From: PR03 sp964353555
GTDB lineage: Bacteria; Myxococcota_A; UBA9160; PR03
DNA: 64,000 nucleotides
Assembly: GCA_964353555.1 (NCBI GenBank)
Contig: CAYGWM010000006.1
Coordinates: 1 to 64,000, forward strand
Direction of reading: 5' to 3'
Below are positions 16,516 to 25,697 of the stretch, piece after piece. The position numbers were made by a program, and so were the translations under genes. A model generated the notes under the pieces. It was given only the letters and a program-made list of their open reading frames with translations. It was not told the origin of the DNA and made no database searches. How positions within the stretch are numbered: position 1 is the stretch's first letter; the number at the start of each line of letters is the position of its first letter.

Positions 16516-16968
16516 GTGATCTGCCTTGCGCGCCGCTTCGCTTCACTGACTTTCCTCGTTGCGCTGCTCGTTGCGGCGGCGCCGGGTGTATCGCACGCCG
16601 GTGCGAAGACGCTCGCCCGGTCGGTCCAGAATCTGATCTTCTTCCCGTTCGATCTCGCGCTCTCCCCCTTCGTTGCCACCAAGACCACCTACGAAAGCTG
16701 GCGGGACAGCGACGACACCAAGGCCGTGAAATACGGCTATGCGCTCTTCGCGCCGTTCTGGAGTTTCGGCGTCGAAGCGGGCGCTTCCGTCATCCGCGGC
16801 GTCGCGGGAATGATCGAGCTGCTGCCCGGAATCGTCTTGCTCCCGTTCGACGGCGAGATGAATGCGATCTACGACCTGCCCGAGACGCAGCCCGCGTGGG
16901 TCGACGTCGGCTCCGACGCGTTCCGGATGAAGTTCGGCGTGAACTACCTGGCGGCCTCGAGCGAATAG
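16516..16968 (+). CDS. Small exported protein, TIGR04073-like
   Basis: 150-residue exported protein from a GTG start with GGAGG 10 bases upstream. A signal peptide (to about GVSHA) is followed by KTLARSVQNLIFFPFDLAL, a central Gly-rich amphipathic region and LPFDGEMNAIYDLPE. The arrangement recalls TIGR04073, a small family reported from genomes with exosortase systems, but I rate that resemblance as weak. Its 3' end overlaps the convergent miaA gene by 25 bases. Confidence 0.6.
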   Translation: MICLARRFASLTFLVALLVAAAPGVSHAGAKTLARSVQNLIFFPFDLALSPFVATKTTYESWRDSDDTKAVKYGYALFAPFWSFGVEAGASVIRGVAGMIELLPGIVLLPFDGEMNAIYDLPETQPAWVDVGSDAFRMKFGVNYLAASSE

Positions 16969-17930
16969 TCGGCGCTGCCCTCGTCCTTGTCGAGAAAAGC
17001 CCGCACGCGCGACTCGATCTCGCGGCTGTCGTCGGGTGTCAGCCAGATGGCGTCCGGCACCGCGCGAAACCAGGTGCGTTGACGCCGCGCGAATTGGCGG
17101 GTGTCGCGCCGCATCCCGGCGAGCGCGTTGTCGAGCGTGTCCTGCCCGTCCACGACGGCCATCAGATGGCGATAGCCGATCGCCTGCATCGGGCGCAGCG
17201 CGGCGCCGTAGCCGCGCTCTCGTAGCGCACGGCACTCCTGAAGCAGGCCCGCTCGGATCATCGCTTCGGCGCGCGCATCGATGCGCGCGTCCAGCGCGTC
17301 GCGACCCGGGTCGATGACGAGAAAGAGCGTGCGGAACGGCCGGTCGCTGAAGCCGTGCTGCGCGCGAAGTTGTGACGCCGGAACGCCCCCGTGCGTCACC
17401 AGCTCTAGGGCGCGCACGGTGCGCCGCAAATCGTTGGGATGGATTCGCAGCGCCGCTTCCGGGTCGAGCACCGTCAGGCGGCGGTGCAAGCGGCCGGGGT
17501 CGCCCTCTTCCGCGGCGCGCTTCGCTTCGCGCTCGAGCTGCGCCCGCAGCGCGGGATCCGGGTCGCCGTCGTGGATCAGGCCTTCGAGAAACGAGCGGAT
17601 GTAGAGACCGGTGCCGCCGGTCAGGAAGACGGCTCCGCTGCGGGCATGGATCGCCGCGGCGGCGCGGCGCGCTTCGCGCGAATAGCGCCCCGCGTTGTAC
17701 ACGACATCAGGCGGCACGACGTCGAGCAGGTGGTGCGGCACGCGCGCGCGATCGGCGAGCGACGGCTTGGCGGTCCCGATGTCGAGCCCCTGGTAGACCT
17801 GCATCGAGTCGGCGTTGACGATCTCGCCGCCAAAGCGCAGCGCGAGATCGATTGCGATCTCGCTCTTGCCCGCGGCGGTCGGACCCGCGATGACGATGAC
17901 GGGCTCTTGTCGGGGACTGGACTCGGACAC
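16944..17930 (-). CDS. miaA: tRNA dimethylallyltransferase MiaA
   Basis: 328 residues; transfers a dimethylallyl group to A37 of tRNAs reading UNN codons. It has the P-loop GPTAAGKS (about 15-22), the family motif NADSMQVYQGLDIGTAKP (about 39-56) and the FLTGGTGLYIRS segment. The C-terminal QFARRQRTWFR helix is also typical. GTG start; length fits the family. It lies directly after mutL on the same strand (24 bases apart), a common pairing. Confidence 0.95.
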   Translation of the reverse strand: MSESSPRQEPVIVIAGPTAAGKSEIAIDLALRFGGEIVNADSMQVYQGLDIGTAKPSLADRARVPHHLLDVVPPDVVYNAGRYSREARRAAAAIHARSGAVFLTGGTGLYIRSFLEGLIHDGDPDPALRAQLEREAKRAAEEGDPGRLHRRLTVLDPEAALRIHPNDLRRTVRALELVTHGGVPASQLRAQHGFSDRPFRTLFLVIDPGRDALDARIDARAEAMIRAGLLQECRALRERGYGAALRPMQAIGYRHLMAVVDGQDTLDNALAGMRRDTRQFARRQRTWFRAVPDAIWLTPDDSREIESRVRAFLDKDEGSADYSLEAAR

Positions 17931-17954
17931 AGCGGCGCAGGCTAGCGGTTACCG

Positions 17955-19742
17955 CTAGGCGCGGCCGAAACGGCGCTCGAGTTCGCTGCGGCCGATCGGC
18001 ACCGCGACGGGGCGCCCGTGTGGGCACGTCGGCGCGAAGGGGATCGTGTCGAGTGCGGCGAGCAGCGCCTGCTGCTCGCGCGGCTCGAGGCGGTCGCCAG
18101 CGCGGCGGGCCGCGTGACAGGCGAGCGACGCGAAGAGCGCGTCGGCGGCGTCGGGATGGCGCAGCGTCCCTGCCCCATCGCCCCGCCCGCCGCCCAGCTG
18201 ATCGGCGATGTCACGCAGCAGCGACACGGGGTCGTGTCCGGCGAGTAGCGCCGGGATCGCGCGGACGGCTACCGCGCGTTCGCCAAACGGCTCGACCTCG
18301 AAGCCGAGCTGCAACAGCTCGTCCGCGTTCGCGCTGATGCGCGCGACGCGGTCGGGCGCGAGTTCGACGGTCTCCGTGAGCAGCAACGCCTGGCGCGCGA
18401 CGCCCCCCTGGCGCCAGCTCGCGCGCAGTCCCTCGTAGAGCACGCGCTCGTGGGCGGCGTGCTGGTCGATCAGCACGAGCCCGTCGCGGGTCTCGGCGAT
18501 CAGATAGGTCGCCAGCACCTGGCCGAGCAGGCGCAGGTCTCCGAATCGAACGGGTGCAGCAGCCCCCGCGGTCGGTTCCGCAAAGAGCGAAGCCGAAGCG
18601 CCCTGCCCCGCTCGATTCACGACCTCGGCGCCCGCGCCCGCGAAGATCCAGTCGCTGGCAGGCGGGCCTTCTCCAACACGACCCGGTGTCGTTTCGAACG
18701 CGACCGGTGGACGCGCGCCGCTCGGTGCGATCCAGTGGCGTTGCTCGAGCGATTGGCGCACTGCCCGCGCAACGAGCCGGTGCACTGCTGCCGGATCTGC
18801 GAAGCGCACTTCCCACTTCGCGGGGTGCACGTTGACGTCGACGGCCTCGGGCGGAACGTCGAGAAAGAGCAGCGCCGTCGGATAGCGACCGCGCGGCAGG
18901 ACATCGCGGTAGGCATCGAGCAGCGCGTGGCGCAGCAGCCGGTCGCGCACCGGGCGGCGATTCACGAACAGGTGAAGGCCCGCGGCGTTCGCTCGCTGCA
19001 CGTCGGGACGGGAGACGAAGCCTTCGATGCGAACTGCGCCTTCCTCCCCGCGCGCCGGCACCAGTCCCTCCGCTTCCCGCTCGGAGAGCACCGCTGCGAC
19101 GCGCTCGATCGGATCGCGCACGGCGGGCCAGGACAGCACCGGTCGATCGTCGCGCTGCACGTCGAAGTGGACGCCGGGCAGCGCGAGCGCAGCGCGCGCG
19201 AGCCACTCGGCGACGTGGCCCCATTCGGTCGCGGCGCTCTTCAGGAACTTGCGACGTGCCGGTACGTTGACGAAGAGGTCGGCGACTTCGATCCGGGTGC
19301 CTTCGGGTCCACCCGCGGCGCGCGCGTCCTGCAGCTTGCCCGCTTCGATCCGGAGCTCGAAGCCCTCCGCGGTGCCGCGCGCCCGGGTCCGGAGCCGCAA
19401 TCGCGACACCGACGCGATGGCCGGCAGCGCCTCGCCGCGGAAGCCGAAAGTGTGGATCCGGATCAGATCTTCGCCGGACGCGATCTTGCTCGTCGCGTGG
19501 CGCTCGAGCGCGAGACGCGCATCGTCGGCGCTCATGCCGAATCCGTCGTCGGTGACGGCGATCAGTGACGTGCCGCCATCGCGCACCTCGACGCGAATCC
19601 GTTCGGCGCCCGCATCGAGCGCGTTCTCGACCAGTTCCTTCACGACGGACGCGGGCCGCTCGACGACCTCGCCGGCGGCGATCTGATCGACCAGATCGTC
19701 GGGTAGCCGGCGGATCGCGCCAGCAACGGGTTCGAGATCCAT
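17955..19742 (-). CDS. mutL: DNA mismatch repair protein MutL
   Basis: 595 residues. GHKL ATPase motifs include ENALDAGA, DDGFGM and TFGFRGEAL (about 95-103). The C-terminal half has DQHAAHERVLYE (about 425-436), the metal-binding endonuclease motif, plus SLACHAARR and CPHGRPV near 574. This protein therefore probably nicks DNA itself, as in organisms without MutH. It is upstream of miaA. Confidence 0.95.
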   Translation of the reverse strand: MDLEPVAGAIRRLPDDLVDQIAAGEVVERPASVVKELVENALDAGAERIRVEVRDGGTSLIAVTDDGFGMSADDARLALERHATSKIASGEDLIRIHTFGFRGEALPAIASVSRLRLRTRARGTAEGFELRIEAGKLQDARAAGGPEGTRIEVADLFVNVPARRKFLKSAATEWGHVAEWLARAALALPGVHFDVQRDDRPVLSWPAVRDPIERVAAVLSEREAEGLVPARGEEGAVRIEGFVSRPDVQRANAAGLHLFVNRRPVRDRLLRHALLDAYRDVLPRGRYPTALLFLDVPPEAVDVNVHPAKWEVRFADPAAVHRLVARAVRQSLEQRHWIAPSGARPPVAFETTPGRVGEGPPASDWIFAGAGAEVVNRAGQGASASLFAEPTAGAAAPVRFGDLRLLGQVLATYLIAETRDGLVLIDQHAAHERVLYEGLRASWRQGGVARQALLLTETVELAPDRVARISANADELLQLGFEVEPFGERAVAVRAIPALLAGHDPVSLLRDIADQLGGGRGDGAGTLRHPDAADALFASLACHAARRAGDRLEPREQQALLAALDTIPFAPTCPHGRPVAVPIGRSELERRFGRA

Positions 19743-19916
19743 CGACTTTCTCTCCCGCTCGGGACTGGATCGAAATGCCGGGCCGATGATTGCGGTGCGA
19801 AGTCCCAGGCGCCAACGCCGCCAGCAAAATTGCCCCCCAAGCCTTCATTTTCATTGACAAACCTATACGTTTCTCCATAGCCTCCAGCTTCAGTCCGGCA
19901 CTGGGGGGGTCCGACG

Positions 19917-20921
19917 ATGTCCGAACTTGCGATCACGCACGTTGCCCAAGGGGGCGTGCGCCACGAAGGCGCCGCGCTGGGTCTCGACGGTGCTGCGCGT
20001 CCGATCGGGCGGCGGCGCGAAGACCGCATCGTCGCCGCTAGCCCGCTCACCCAACGAGCCGTCGACCGCGCGCAGATCGCAGCGCGCAGCGAGCAGCCCG
20101 TGCTGGTGCGCGGCCCGGCGGGGGCAGGCAAGTCGATGCTCGCCCGCGCAGTCCATGCTTGGAGCCTCGTCGCGGCGGGACCGCTGGAAACCCTACACTG
20201 CGCTGCCGTCCCTGAGCCGTTGCAAGCGCGCGAACTGTTCGGCTGCGCTGCCGGCACGTACCCGGCGCTTCCCGATGCGTTCGAGGGTGCGATTGCGCGC
20301 GCGGCAGGCGGCACGTTGCTGCTCGAAGGAATCGATGCGCTCGCGGCGCCCGTGCGCACGGCGTTGTCGCGAGCGCTGGCGGCGAATCGCTATCGGCGCG
20401 AGGGAGACGGCGAGGAACGCCCGTTGCGCGCCCGCATCGTCGCGACGGCGGATCGCAGCTCCGGCGAGATTCCGATCGGGGTTCCGCACCAGGAACTCGT
20501 ACTCGCTCCGCTCAGTGAACGACGCGAAGACGTGCTTCCGCTCGCAGCGCACTTCCTCGCGCTCTTCGCTGCCGAGGCTGGCTCCGAGCCGGTCGGATTC
20601 GCGACCGACGCGCGCACTGCGCTGCTGGAAGAGTCCTGGCCCGGCAACGTCGCGGAGCTGCGCGAGCGGGTGCGCCAGGCGGTGCGCCTCGCAGGCGGCG
20701 GTGCGGTCAGCTCGGAGGCGTTGATGCTGGCGGCGCGCGCGGATCGCGTGCCGTCGTTCCGCGACGCCAAGCGCGCCTTCGAGGCGCGTTACGTCGAGAG
20801 TCTGTTGCGGCTCTGCGACGGCAACATCTCGCAGGCGGCGCGACTCGCCAAGAAGGACCGCAAGGACTTCTACGACGTGATTCGGCGCACCGGAGTCGAT
20901 CCCTCGCTGTTCCGCCGCTGA
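19917..20921 (+). CDS. Degenerate enhancer-binding-type AAA+ regulator
   Basis: 334 residues with the layout of a sigma-54 activator core plus Fis-type helix-turn-helix but with key parts lost. The P-loop is present (GPAGAGKS, about 66-73). The sigma-54 contact loop is replaced by AGTYPALPDAFEG, with no GAFTGA. The Walker B stretch reads GGTLLLEGIDAL instead of LDE-I. WPGNVAELRERV and the C-terminal GNISQAARLAKKDRKDFYDV are well kept. It probably binds DNA but cannot contact sigma-54; it may act on another polymerase form or as a competitor. It stands alone between mutL and the amidase gene. Confidence 0.75.
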   Translation: MSELAITHVAQGGVRHEGAALGLDGAARPIGRRREDRIVAASPLTQRAVDRAQIAARSEQPVLVRGPAGAGKSMLARAVHAWSLVAAGPLETLHCAAVPEPLQARELFGCAAGTYPALPDAFEGAIARAAGGTLLLEGIDALAAPVRTALSRALAANRYRREGDGEERPLRARIVATADRSSGEIPIGVPHQELVLAPLSERREDVLPLAAHFLALFAAEAGSEPVGFATDARTALLEESWPGNVAELRERVRQAVRLAGGGAVSSEALMLAARADRVPSFRDAKRAFEARYVESLLRLCDGNISQAARLAKKDRKDFYDVIRRTGVDPSLFRR

Positions 20922-20965
20922 GGGACCGACTCCCACACTCGACGAACGCTGATACCCTCCGCGCG

Positions 20966-21769
20966 ATGCGCGTCGCCGTCGTCCAGATGACTTCCACCGA
21001 CGAGGTTGCCAGCAACCTCGCAGAGGCAGAGAAGTGGGTCGCACAGGCGGCCGAGCTGGGCGCCGAACTGATCGCGTTGCCCGAGAATTTCGCCTACTTG
21101 CGCCGCGAAGGCACCGCCGTCCCGTGCGCACAGTCGATCGACGGCGAGATCGTCGGCTCGCTGCGAAGCTGGGCCGAGCGACACCGCGTCTGGCTGATCG
21201 GCGGCACGTTCCTCGAGTCCATTCCGGGCGACACGCGGGCGTACAACACCAGCGTCGCGATCTCCCCGCGCGGCGAAGTCGTCGCGGTCTACCGGAAGAT
21301 CCACCTCTTCGATGTCGATCTGTCGGCGCAGGGTGGCCAGGTCTACCGGGAGTCCGACACCGTCGCGCCGGGCACCGAAGTGGTGTCGTTCGAGACGCCG
21401 GCTGGCGTCGTGGGTCTCTCGGTCTGTTACGACGTACGTTTTCCGGAGTTGTATCGCGGCCTCGCCGCGCGCGGCGCGCGCTTCCTCTGCGTTCCCGCCG
21501 CGTTCGCGTGCGAGACCGGGCGCGATCACTGGGAGGTGCTGCTGCGTGCGCGCGCGATCGAGAATCTCTGCTTCGTGCTGGCACCCGCGCAGTGCGGCGA
21601 ACACCCAGGCGGGCGACTCACCTACGGCCGGTCGATGGTGGTGGATCCGTGGGGCATCGTGATCGCACGGGCGCCCGATCGCGCGGGAGTCGTGATCGCC
21701 GAGTGCCACATCGAAGATCAGGATCGCGTCCGCGCGACACTCCCGGCACTACGCCACCGGCGTCTGTAG
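20966..21769 (+). CDS. Carbon-nitrogen hydrolase, Nit1-type
   Basis: 267-residue nitrilase-superfamily amidase. The catalytic triad is visible: Glu in LPENF (about 41), Lys in YRKIHLFD (about 112) and Cys in SVCYDVRFPELYR (about 153). The CYDVRFPELYR and KIHLFD motifs match the Nit1/YbeM branch that hydrolyses deaminated glutathione; other small amides cannot be excluded. Start MRVAVVQMTS is the usual N-terminus. Confidence 0.9.
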   Translation: MRVAVVQMTSTDEVASNLAEAEKWVAQAAELGAELIALPENFAYLRREGTAVPCAQSIDGEIVGSLRSWAERHRVWLIGGTFLESIPGDTRAYNTSVAISPRGEVVAVYRKIHLFDVDLSAQGGQVYRESDTVAPGTEVVSFETPAGVVGLSVCYDVRFPELYRGLAARGARFLCVPAAFACETGRDHWEVLLRARAIENLCFVLAPAQCGEHPGGRLTYGRSMVVDPWGIVIARAPDRAGVVIAECHIEDQDRVRATLPALRHRRL

Positions 21770-21855
21770 CGCGCAATCGCTGTCCTCAAGCGGCCACCCT
21801 GCCGCGCCGATGCGGGAGCCGGCGCGCGGGGCGCCGCGGATTGGAGGTCGCAGCC

Positions 21856-22176
21856 ATGGCCGGCCAGGGCAACGAGAAGCGTGCGGCGCTGGTGATCCGC
21901 AGCGGGGGATTCGAAGGCACGCGCTATGAGTTGGCCGGCGAAGAGACGCTGATCGGTCGCAATCCCACCACCGACATCACGTTGCTCGACGAGGGCATCA
22001 GCCGCGAGCACGCGATCATCCTGTTCGACGCCGATCACGCGCGCTACGAGATAGAAGACCTCGAGACGACGAACGGAACCAAGGTGAACGGCAAGCGCGT
22101 GCGCAGCGCGCCGCTCGCGGCGGGTGACGAGATCCAGATCGGTCACACCGTCTTCGAGTTCGTGATCGACGCCTAG
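21856..22176 (+). CDS. FHA-domain protein
   Basis: 106 residues, essentially one forkhead-associated domain that binds phosphothreonine peptides. Motifs LIGRNPTTDITL, ISREHA and TTNGTKVNGKRV (about 33-80) are complete. Start ATG follows GGAGGT by 7 bases. No kinase lies beside it, so its partner is unknown. Confidence 0.92.
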   Translation: MAGQGNEKRAALVIRSGGFEGTRYELAGEETLIGRNPTTDITLLDEGISREHAIILFDADHARYEIEDLETTNGTKVNGKRVRSAPLAAGDEIQIGHTVFEFVIDA

Positions 22177-22177
22177 C

Positions 22178-22843
22178 TCAGGCTGCGTTGCCGCGCGAAT
22201 TGGTTCGCTCGTAGGTCTGGTAGTGCGCGCGGATCCGCTCCACCACTTCGTCTGCCGAATCGGTGATGTGGAAGAGTGCGAGGTCCTCGGTCGAGATCAT
22301 TCCGTGCTGTAGCGGTTCGCGACTGAGCCACTCGAAGAGCCCTTCCCAGAACGAACGACCGTACAATACGACGGGGAAGCCCGGCATCTTGCGCGTCTGC
22401 TTCAGCGTGATCGCTTCGAAGATCTCGTCGAGCGTGCCGAACCCGCCCGGCAGCCCGACGAAGCCGCAGGCGTACTTCACGAACATCACTTTGCGTACGA
22501 AGAAATAGTCGAAGACGAGGCCCGTTTCGACGTGCTCGTTGACGCGTTGCTCGAAGGGCAGCTTGATGTTGAGCCCGATCGACTGACCGCCCGCCTCGAT
22601 GGCGCCCAGGTTGCAAGCTTCCATCAGCCCGGGACCGCCGCCGGTGATGATCGAGAAGCCTGCCTTCGCGAGCGCGGCGGCGACGCGCCGCGCTTCCTCG
22701 TAGTAGCGGTGTTCGCGCCCGACCCGCGCACCGCCAAAGAGGGTCACCGCCGGCCAGACGGGCCGCAGCGTCTCGAAGCCCTCGACGAACTCACCCATGA
22801 TCTTGAAGATCGTCCAGGTGTCCTTGGCGCGGGGATCATGCAT
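22178..22843 (-). CDS. LOG-family protein (TIGR00730)
   Basis: 221 residues, Rossmann-like LOG family (cytokinin phosphoribohydrolase or nucleotide 5'-monophosphate nucleosidase). The signature GGGPGLMEACNLGA and PGGFGTLDEIFEAIT are both present. The N-terminus (TWTIFKIMGEFVEGFE) is that of the longer bacterial subgroup. In bacteria the usual substrates are AMP-like nucleotides. It is convergent with the FHA gene, one base between the stops. Confidence 0.85.
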   Translation of the reverse strand: MHDPRAKDTWTIFKIMGEFVEGFETLRPVWPAVTLFGGARVGREHRYYEEARRVAAALAKAGFSIITGGGPGLMEACNLGAIEAGGQSIGLNIKLPFEQRVNEHVETGLVFDYFFVRKVMFVKYACGFVGLPGGFGTLDEIFEAITLKQTRKMPGFPVVLYGRSFWEGLFEWLSREPLQHGMISTEDLALFHITDSADEVVERIRAHYQTYERTNSRGNAA

Positions 22844-22893
22844 CTCCCCGTATCGGGCAAGGTGGCGTCGCGCTTGACGGCGCGCTTTTTCCG

Positions 22894-23190
22894 CTATGGC
22901 TTCTTGGACTTGAAGAGCGCATCGAGCGCCGCCCGCCCGCCAGCATTGGGATCCGGCCTCGCCGCCGCCGCGTCGGCGCGCGGCGCGAACCAATCGCAGC
23001 GATTGGCGCGCTCGCGATCGGAGACGCGTTCGGCGTTCGGCTCGCGGCACTCGTTGTACGCGCCGGGATCGTGGTGGCCGCAGTTGCGACAGGCGTGGAG
23101 GTCGCCATCGCAACGCGGGCAGCAGTCGCGAAAGCCGATGCGTTCGCCGCTGGCGACTTCGATCGCGGTTCCGCAGGCGCCGCAGTGCAT
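22894..23190 (-). CDS. Small zinc-ribbon protein
   Basis: 98 residues. It holds CGAC (about 3-6), CCPRC (about 23-27) and CRNC-GHHDPGAYNEC (about 34-48), then a CDWF segment, so it likely binds one or two zinc ions. The C-terminal quarter is Ala/Arg-rich. Family and function unknown; the Cys spacing is strongly coding-like. It precedes the LOG gene on the same strand at about 50 bases. Confidence 0.75.
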   Translation of the reverse strand: MHCGACGTAIEVASGERIGFRDCCPRCDGDLHACRNCGHHDPGAYNECREPNAERVSDRERANRCDWFAPRADAAAARPDPNAGGRAALDALFKSKKP

Positions 23191-23271
23191 GGCTCCGACC
23201 GTGCGCCAGCGAGTCGTGCGCTGTCAAGAGACCTCGGCATCGGCGTCCTCGGGTGATAGCTTGCCGACGCC

Positions 23272-23910
23272 ATGACGCGCCCGGTTCCCACCGCTCTGCT
23301 CGCGATCGCGGTTCTGCTCGCGACGGGCCCGGCGCTCGCGCAGCCGGGCGCCGGCGCGGCGCCCGACGCCGTCGAGTTCGCGCTCGCATGGGCGCGCGGA
23401 GGCTACGCGTCCCCAGTGATCTGCCGCTTCAAGGAGGAGGTGCAGCGCGGTCTGCGCCGCATCGTGATCGGACCGGGCCCGCGGAACTCTGCGCAGCGCG
23501 TCGACCGGATCCAGTTCTTCGACATCGGCGCCACCGGCGCCAGCCGCTGCCACGACGATCTCGGAGCCGAGGAGCCGAACGTCGTGGGTACGCTGCTCAT
23601 TTCCTACACCGCAAAGAGACCCCGTTCCGACACGCCCCAGCGCGACATCGAGCAGCAGCTGAAGATGGGTCCGCTGTCGTTCGAGATCGCGAGTGGGCGG
23701 CTTCGGATCGGCGCTGCGACGGGGCTTCCCGAGTCGCTGCCCGAAGTCGACTTCGCGGGCGGCAAGCTACGCATCGGCGAAGTCGCGGCGGGCTCCGACG
23801 ACGCGCGTCGTCTCGGTGACTTCGCCAGCCAGCGGCGTCTCCGCCTCGACGCCGAGGCGCCGGACGGCACGCGCATCGGCATGCTGCTGGCCGAGTTCGA
23901 GCGGCGCTGA
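23272..23910 (+). CDS. Exported protein of unknown function
   Basis: 212 residues with a signal peptide (MTRPVPTALL..., ending near ALAQ). The mature part has two Cys (VICRFKEEV and SRCHDDL) that could form a disulfide and a beta-rich second half. No family recognised. It is followed at 8 bases by the kinase-like gene, so the two may form an operon. Confidence 0.7.
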   Translation: MTRPVPTALLAIAVLLATGPALAQPGAGAAPDAVEFALAWARGGYASPVICRFKEEVQRGLRRIVIGPGPRNSAQRVDRIQFFDIGATGASRCHDDLGAEEPNVVGTLLISYTAKRPRSDTPQRDIEQQLKMGPLSFEIASGRLRIGAATGLPESLPEVDFAGGKLRIGEVAAGSDDARRLGDFASQRRLRLDAEAPDGTRIGMLLAEFERR

Positions 23911-23918
23911 CGCTGCGC

Positions 23919-25253
23919 ATGGGCGAAACCACGCCGCTCTCGCTCGCCGGCGTTCGCTGGTGGGTGGGCCCCGAGATGGACGCCGAGCGTTTGCGAACGC
24001 TGGTCGAAGCGGCGAGCGCTGCGTTGGCGGAGGGCGCGCTCGACCGCAAGGGCAGCCGCCGCAAGCAGAGCTTCCTGCTCGCGCTCGAAGGCAAGGCGCC
24101 GGATTACCTGCTCAAGGTGAACCACTACGGATCGCTCGCGCCGTGGCGCCGGCTGCCGCGCAGCAAGGCGCGAGCGGAGCTGGCCCGCGCGACGGCGCTC
24201 GCTGCGCGCGGCATTGCTACGCAGATTCCTGTCGCAGCGGGCGAACTCAGGAGCAAAGGCCTGCTCGAACGCTGCTACGGCCTGGTGCGCTGGTTGCCGG
24301 ACGCGACGGATCTGCTGCGCGTCTGGACCGAAGGACGCGACGGCGCCACGTCGCGCCGCGGCTGGACGCGCGAACTCGGCGCGCTGGTGCGTCGCATGCA
24401 CGACGCCGGCGTGCATCAGCAAGACCTCGCGCCGAACAACTTTCTCTGGAGCGAGAACCGCGAGCCGCCGCTGCTGGCAATCGATTTCGAGCGCACGCGC
24501 GTCGGCGGTCGCGTCGCCGCGCGCGAGCGCGTATTCGCACTCGCGAAACTCGATCGCCACTTCGCCGGCGCGCCGGCGAGCGCTCGGATGCGCTTGCTGC
24601 TGGCCTACGCGAATGGGAGTCGCGAGGAGGCGCGCCGTTGGTGGCGAGACGTCGCGGCCTTCGCCCCGCGGCTGTTGCGGCGCGATCTGGCTCACTGGCA
24701 GCGCACCGCCACGCGTCCGGGGCGACGCTTCGACGTGATCGAATGCGAAGTCGCGGGCGTCGCGTGGCGCGGCTTCGTGCGCCGCGGCGCACCGGTCGAG
24801 AAGCTCCGCGCGCGGCTCGCAATGGGCCTTTCGAGCGTGCCGATGCGGATTGCCGAGACGGCTCTGCTGTGCCCCGTCGAGGTGGCGACTCGTCGCGAGG
24901 CGGCGATCGCGTGGGGACTCGCGCAGACGCTCTACCAGCGTCGGCTGATGGCCGAGCCGCTCGCATTGCTCCACACGTCCGGAGCGGCGGTGCTCGCGCT
25001 GGCGGATCCGGAAGATCTCGTGCCGCTCGCGGACACGCCGGCTCCGGAACGTCGCGCGGCGCTCGCGGTGGCGATCGATCGGCTGCTCGGCCTCGGCCTC
25101 GACGTCGCCCGTTTGCGCACCACCGCGTTGGCGTTCTCGCGGCGACAGCGCAGCGTGGTGCTGCTCGATCCGACGCTCTGCGGGTTGAGACGAACAGCGC
25201 CTGGCGGCGGTCGCGCAGCGGCGCGCATCTGGGCGACGAGGCTGCTGCGCTAG
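23919..25253 (+). CDS. Kdo/WaaP-type kinase-like protein
   Basis: 444 residues. The first 250 residues form a protein-kinase-like fold of the lipopolysaccharide kinase (Kdo/WaaP) type: YLLKVNHY near 67 (ATP Lys), HQQDLAPNNFLW near 166-177 (catalytic loop H-x-x-D-L-x-x-N) and AIDFERTR near 187-194 (metal-binding DFE). The final 190 residues are unassigned. A sugar of the cell envelope is the likely substrate, but no lipopolysaccharide genes adjoin it. Confidence 0.75.
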   Translation: MGETTPLSLAGVRWWVGPEMDAERLRTLVEAASAALAEGALDRKGSRRKQSFLLALEGKAPDYLLKVNHYGSLAPWRRLPRSKARAELARATALAARGIATQIPVAAGELRSKGLLERCYGLVRWLPDATDLLRVWTEGRDGATSRRGWTRELGALVRRMHDAGVHQQDLAPNNFLWSENREPPLLAIDFERTRVGGRVAARERVFALAKLDRHFAGAPASARMRLLLAYANGSREEARRWWRDVAAFAPRLLRRDLAHWQRTATRPGRRFDVIECEVAGVAWRGFVRRGAPVEKLRARLAMGLSSVPMRIAETALLCPVEVATRREAAIAWGLAQTLYQRRLMAEPLALLHTSGAAVLALADPEDLVPLADTPAPERRAALAVAIDRLLGLGLDVARLRTTALAFSRRQRSVVLLDPTLCGLRRTAPGGGRAAARIWATRLLR

Positions 25254-25263
25254 CGCATGATTC

Positions 25264-25294
25264 CGCACCACGGCCGAGGACGGCCGCGCGCTAG
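25264..25294. repeat. 30-base hairpin repeat, copy 1
   Basis: CGCACCACGGCCG-N5-GGCCGCGCGCTAG, with CGGCC/GGCCG able to form a stem. A near-identical copy is at 58906-58935. Both lie between genes that end toward each other, so this may be a terminator-like or REP-like element. Confidence 0.55.
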
Positions 25295-25617
25295 AGCGCG
25301 CCGCGATGGCCGAGTCGTACGCGCCGCACGACGTCGGTCAGCTCGACGATGTCGGCGTGGGCGCGCATGGCATCGGTCCCTCGGCAGCTCGCGACGACCC
25401 GCAACGCTGCGGTCGCGAGCGGCGGCAGGCCGAGGCCTTCGGCCTCGCGTGCGAGGTCGGCCGCTCGCTTGCCGGTTTCTTCGAGTTGGCCGGCGTGCTC
25501 GCTGTCCTGGATCGCGTCGATGCTCTCGCCGAGCGCCACCACGAACGCATCGAGACGGACCAGCGATTCGTCGTCGAAGAGAAGCGCCCGGATCGGCGCG
25601 CCATTGGATTCGTCCAC
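25291..25617 (-). CDS. Small helical protein, Hpt-like but without the His
   Basis: 108 residues from a probable GTG at 25617. The longer frame from 25803 overlaps the divergent protease gene and begins with low-complexity sequence. The protein is nearly all helix, with SLVRLDAFVVALGESIDAI, LAREAEGLGLPPLATAALRVV and ADIVELTDVVRRV. This pattern recalls a histidine-phosphotransfer bundle, but no phosphoryl-accepting His is present in the usual position. Function unknown. The start is 80 bases from the divergent CPBP gene. Confidence 0.5.
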   Translation of the reverse strand: MDESNGAPIRALLFDDESLVRLDAFVVALGESIDAIQDSEHAGQLEETGKRAADLAREAEGLGLPPLATAALRVVASCRGTDAMRAHADIVELTDVVRRVRLGHRGAL

Positions 25618-25697
25618 GGCTCTTCTATCGGACCAAGCGCCGCTCTGCTGAACCGCGCTCGGCCCGACAGCGCGCAACGAGGCCCTATGATCCGCCC

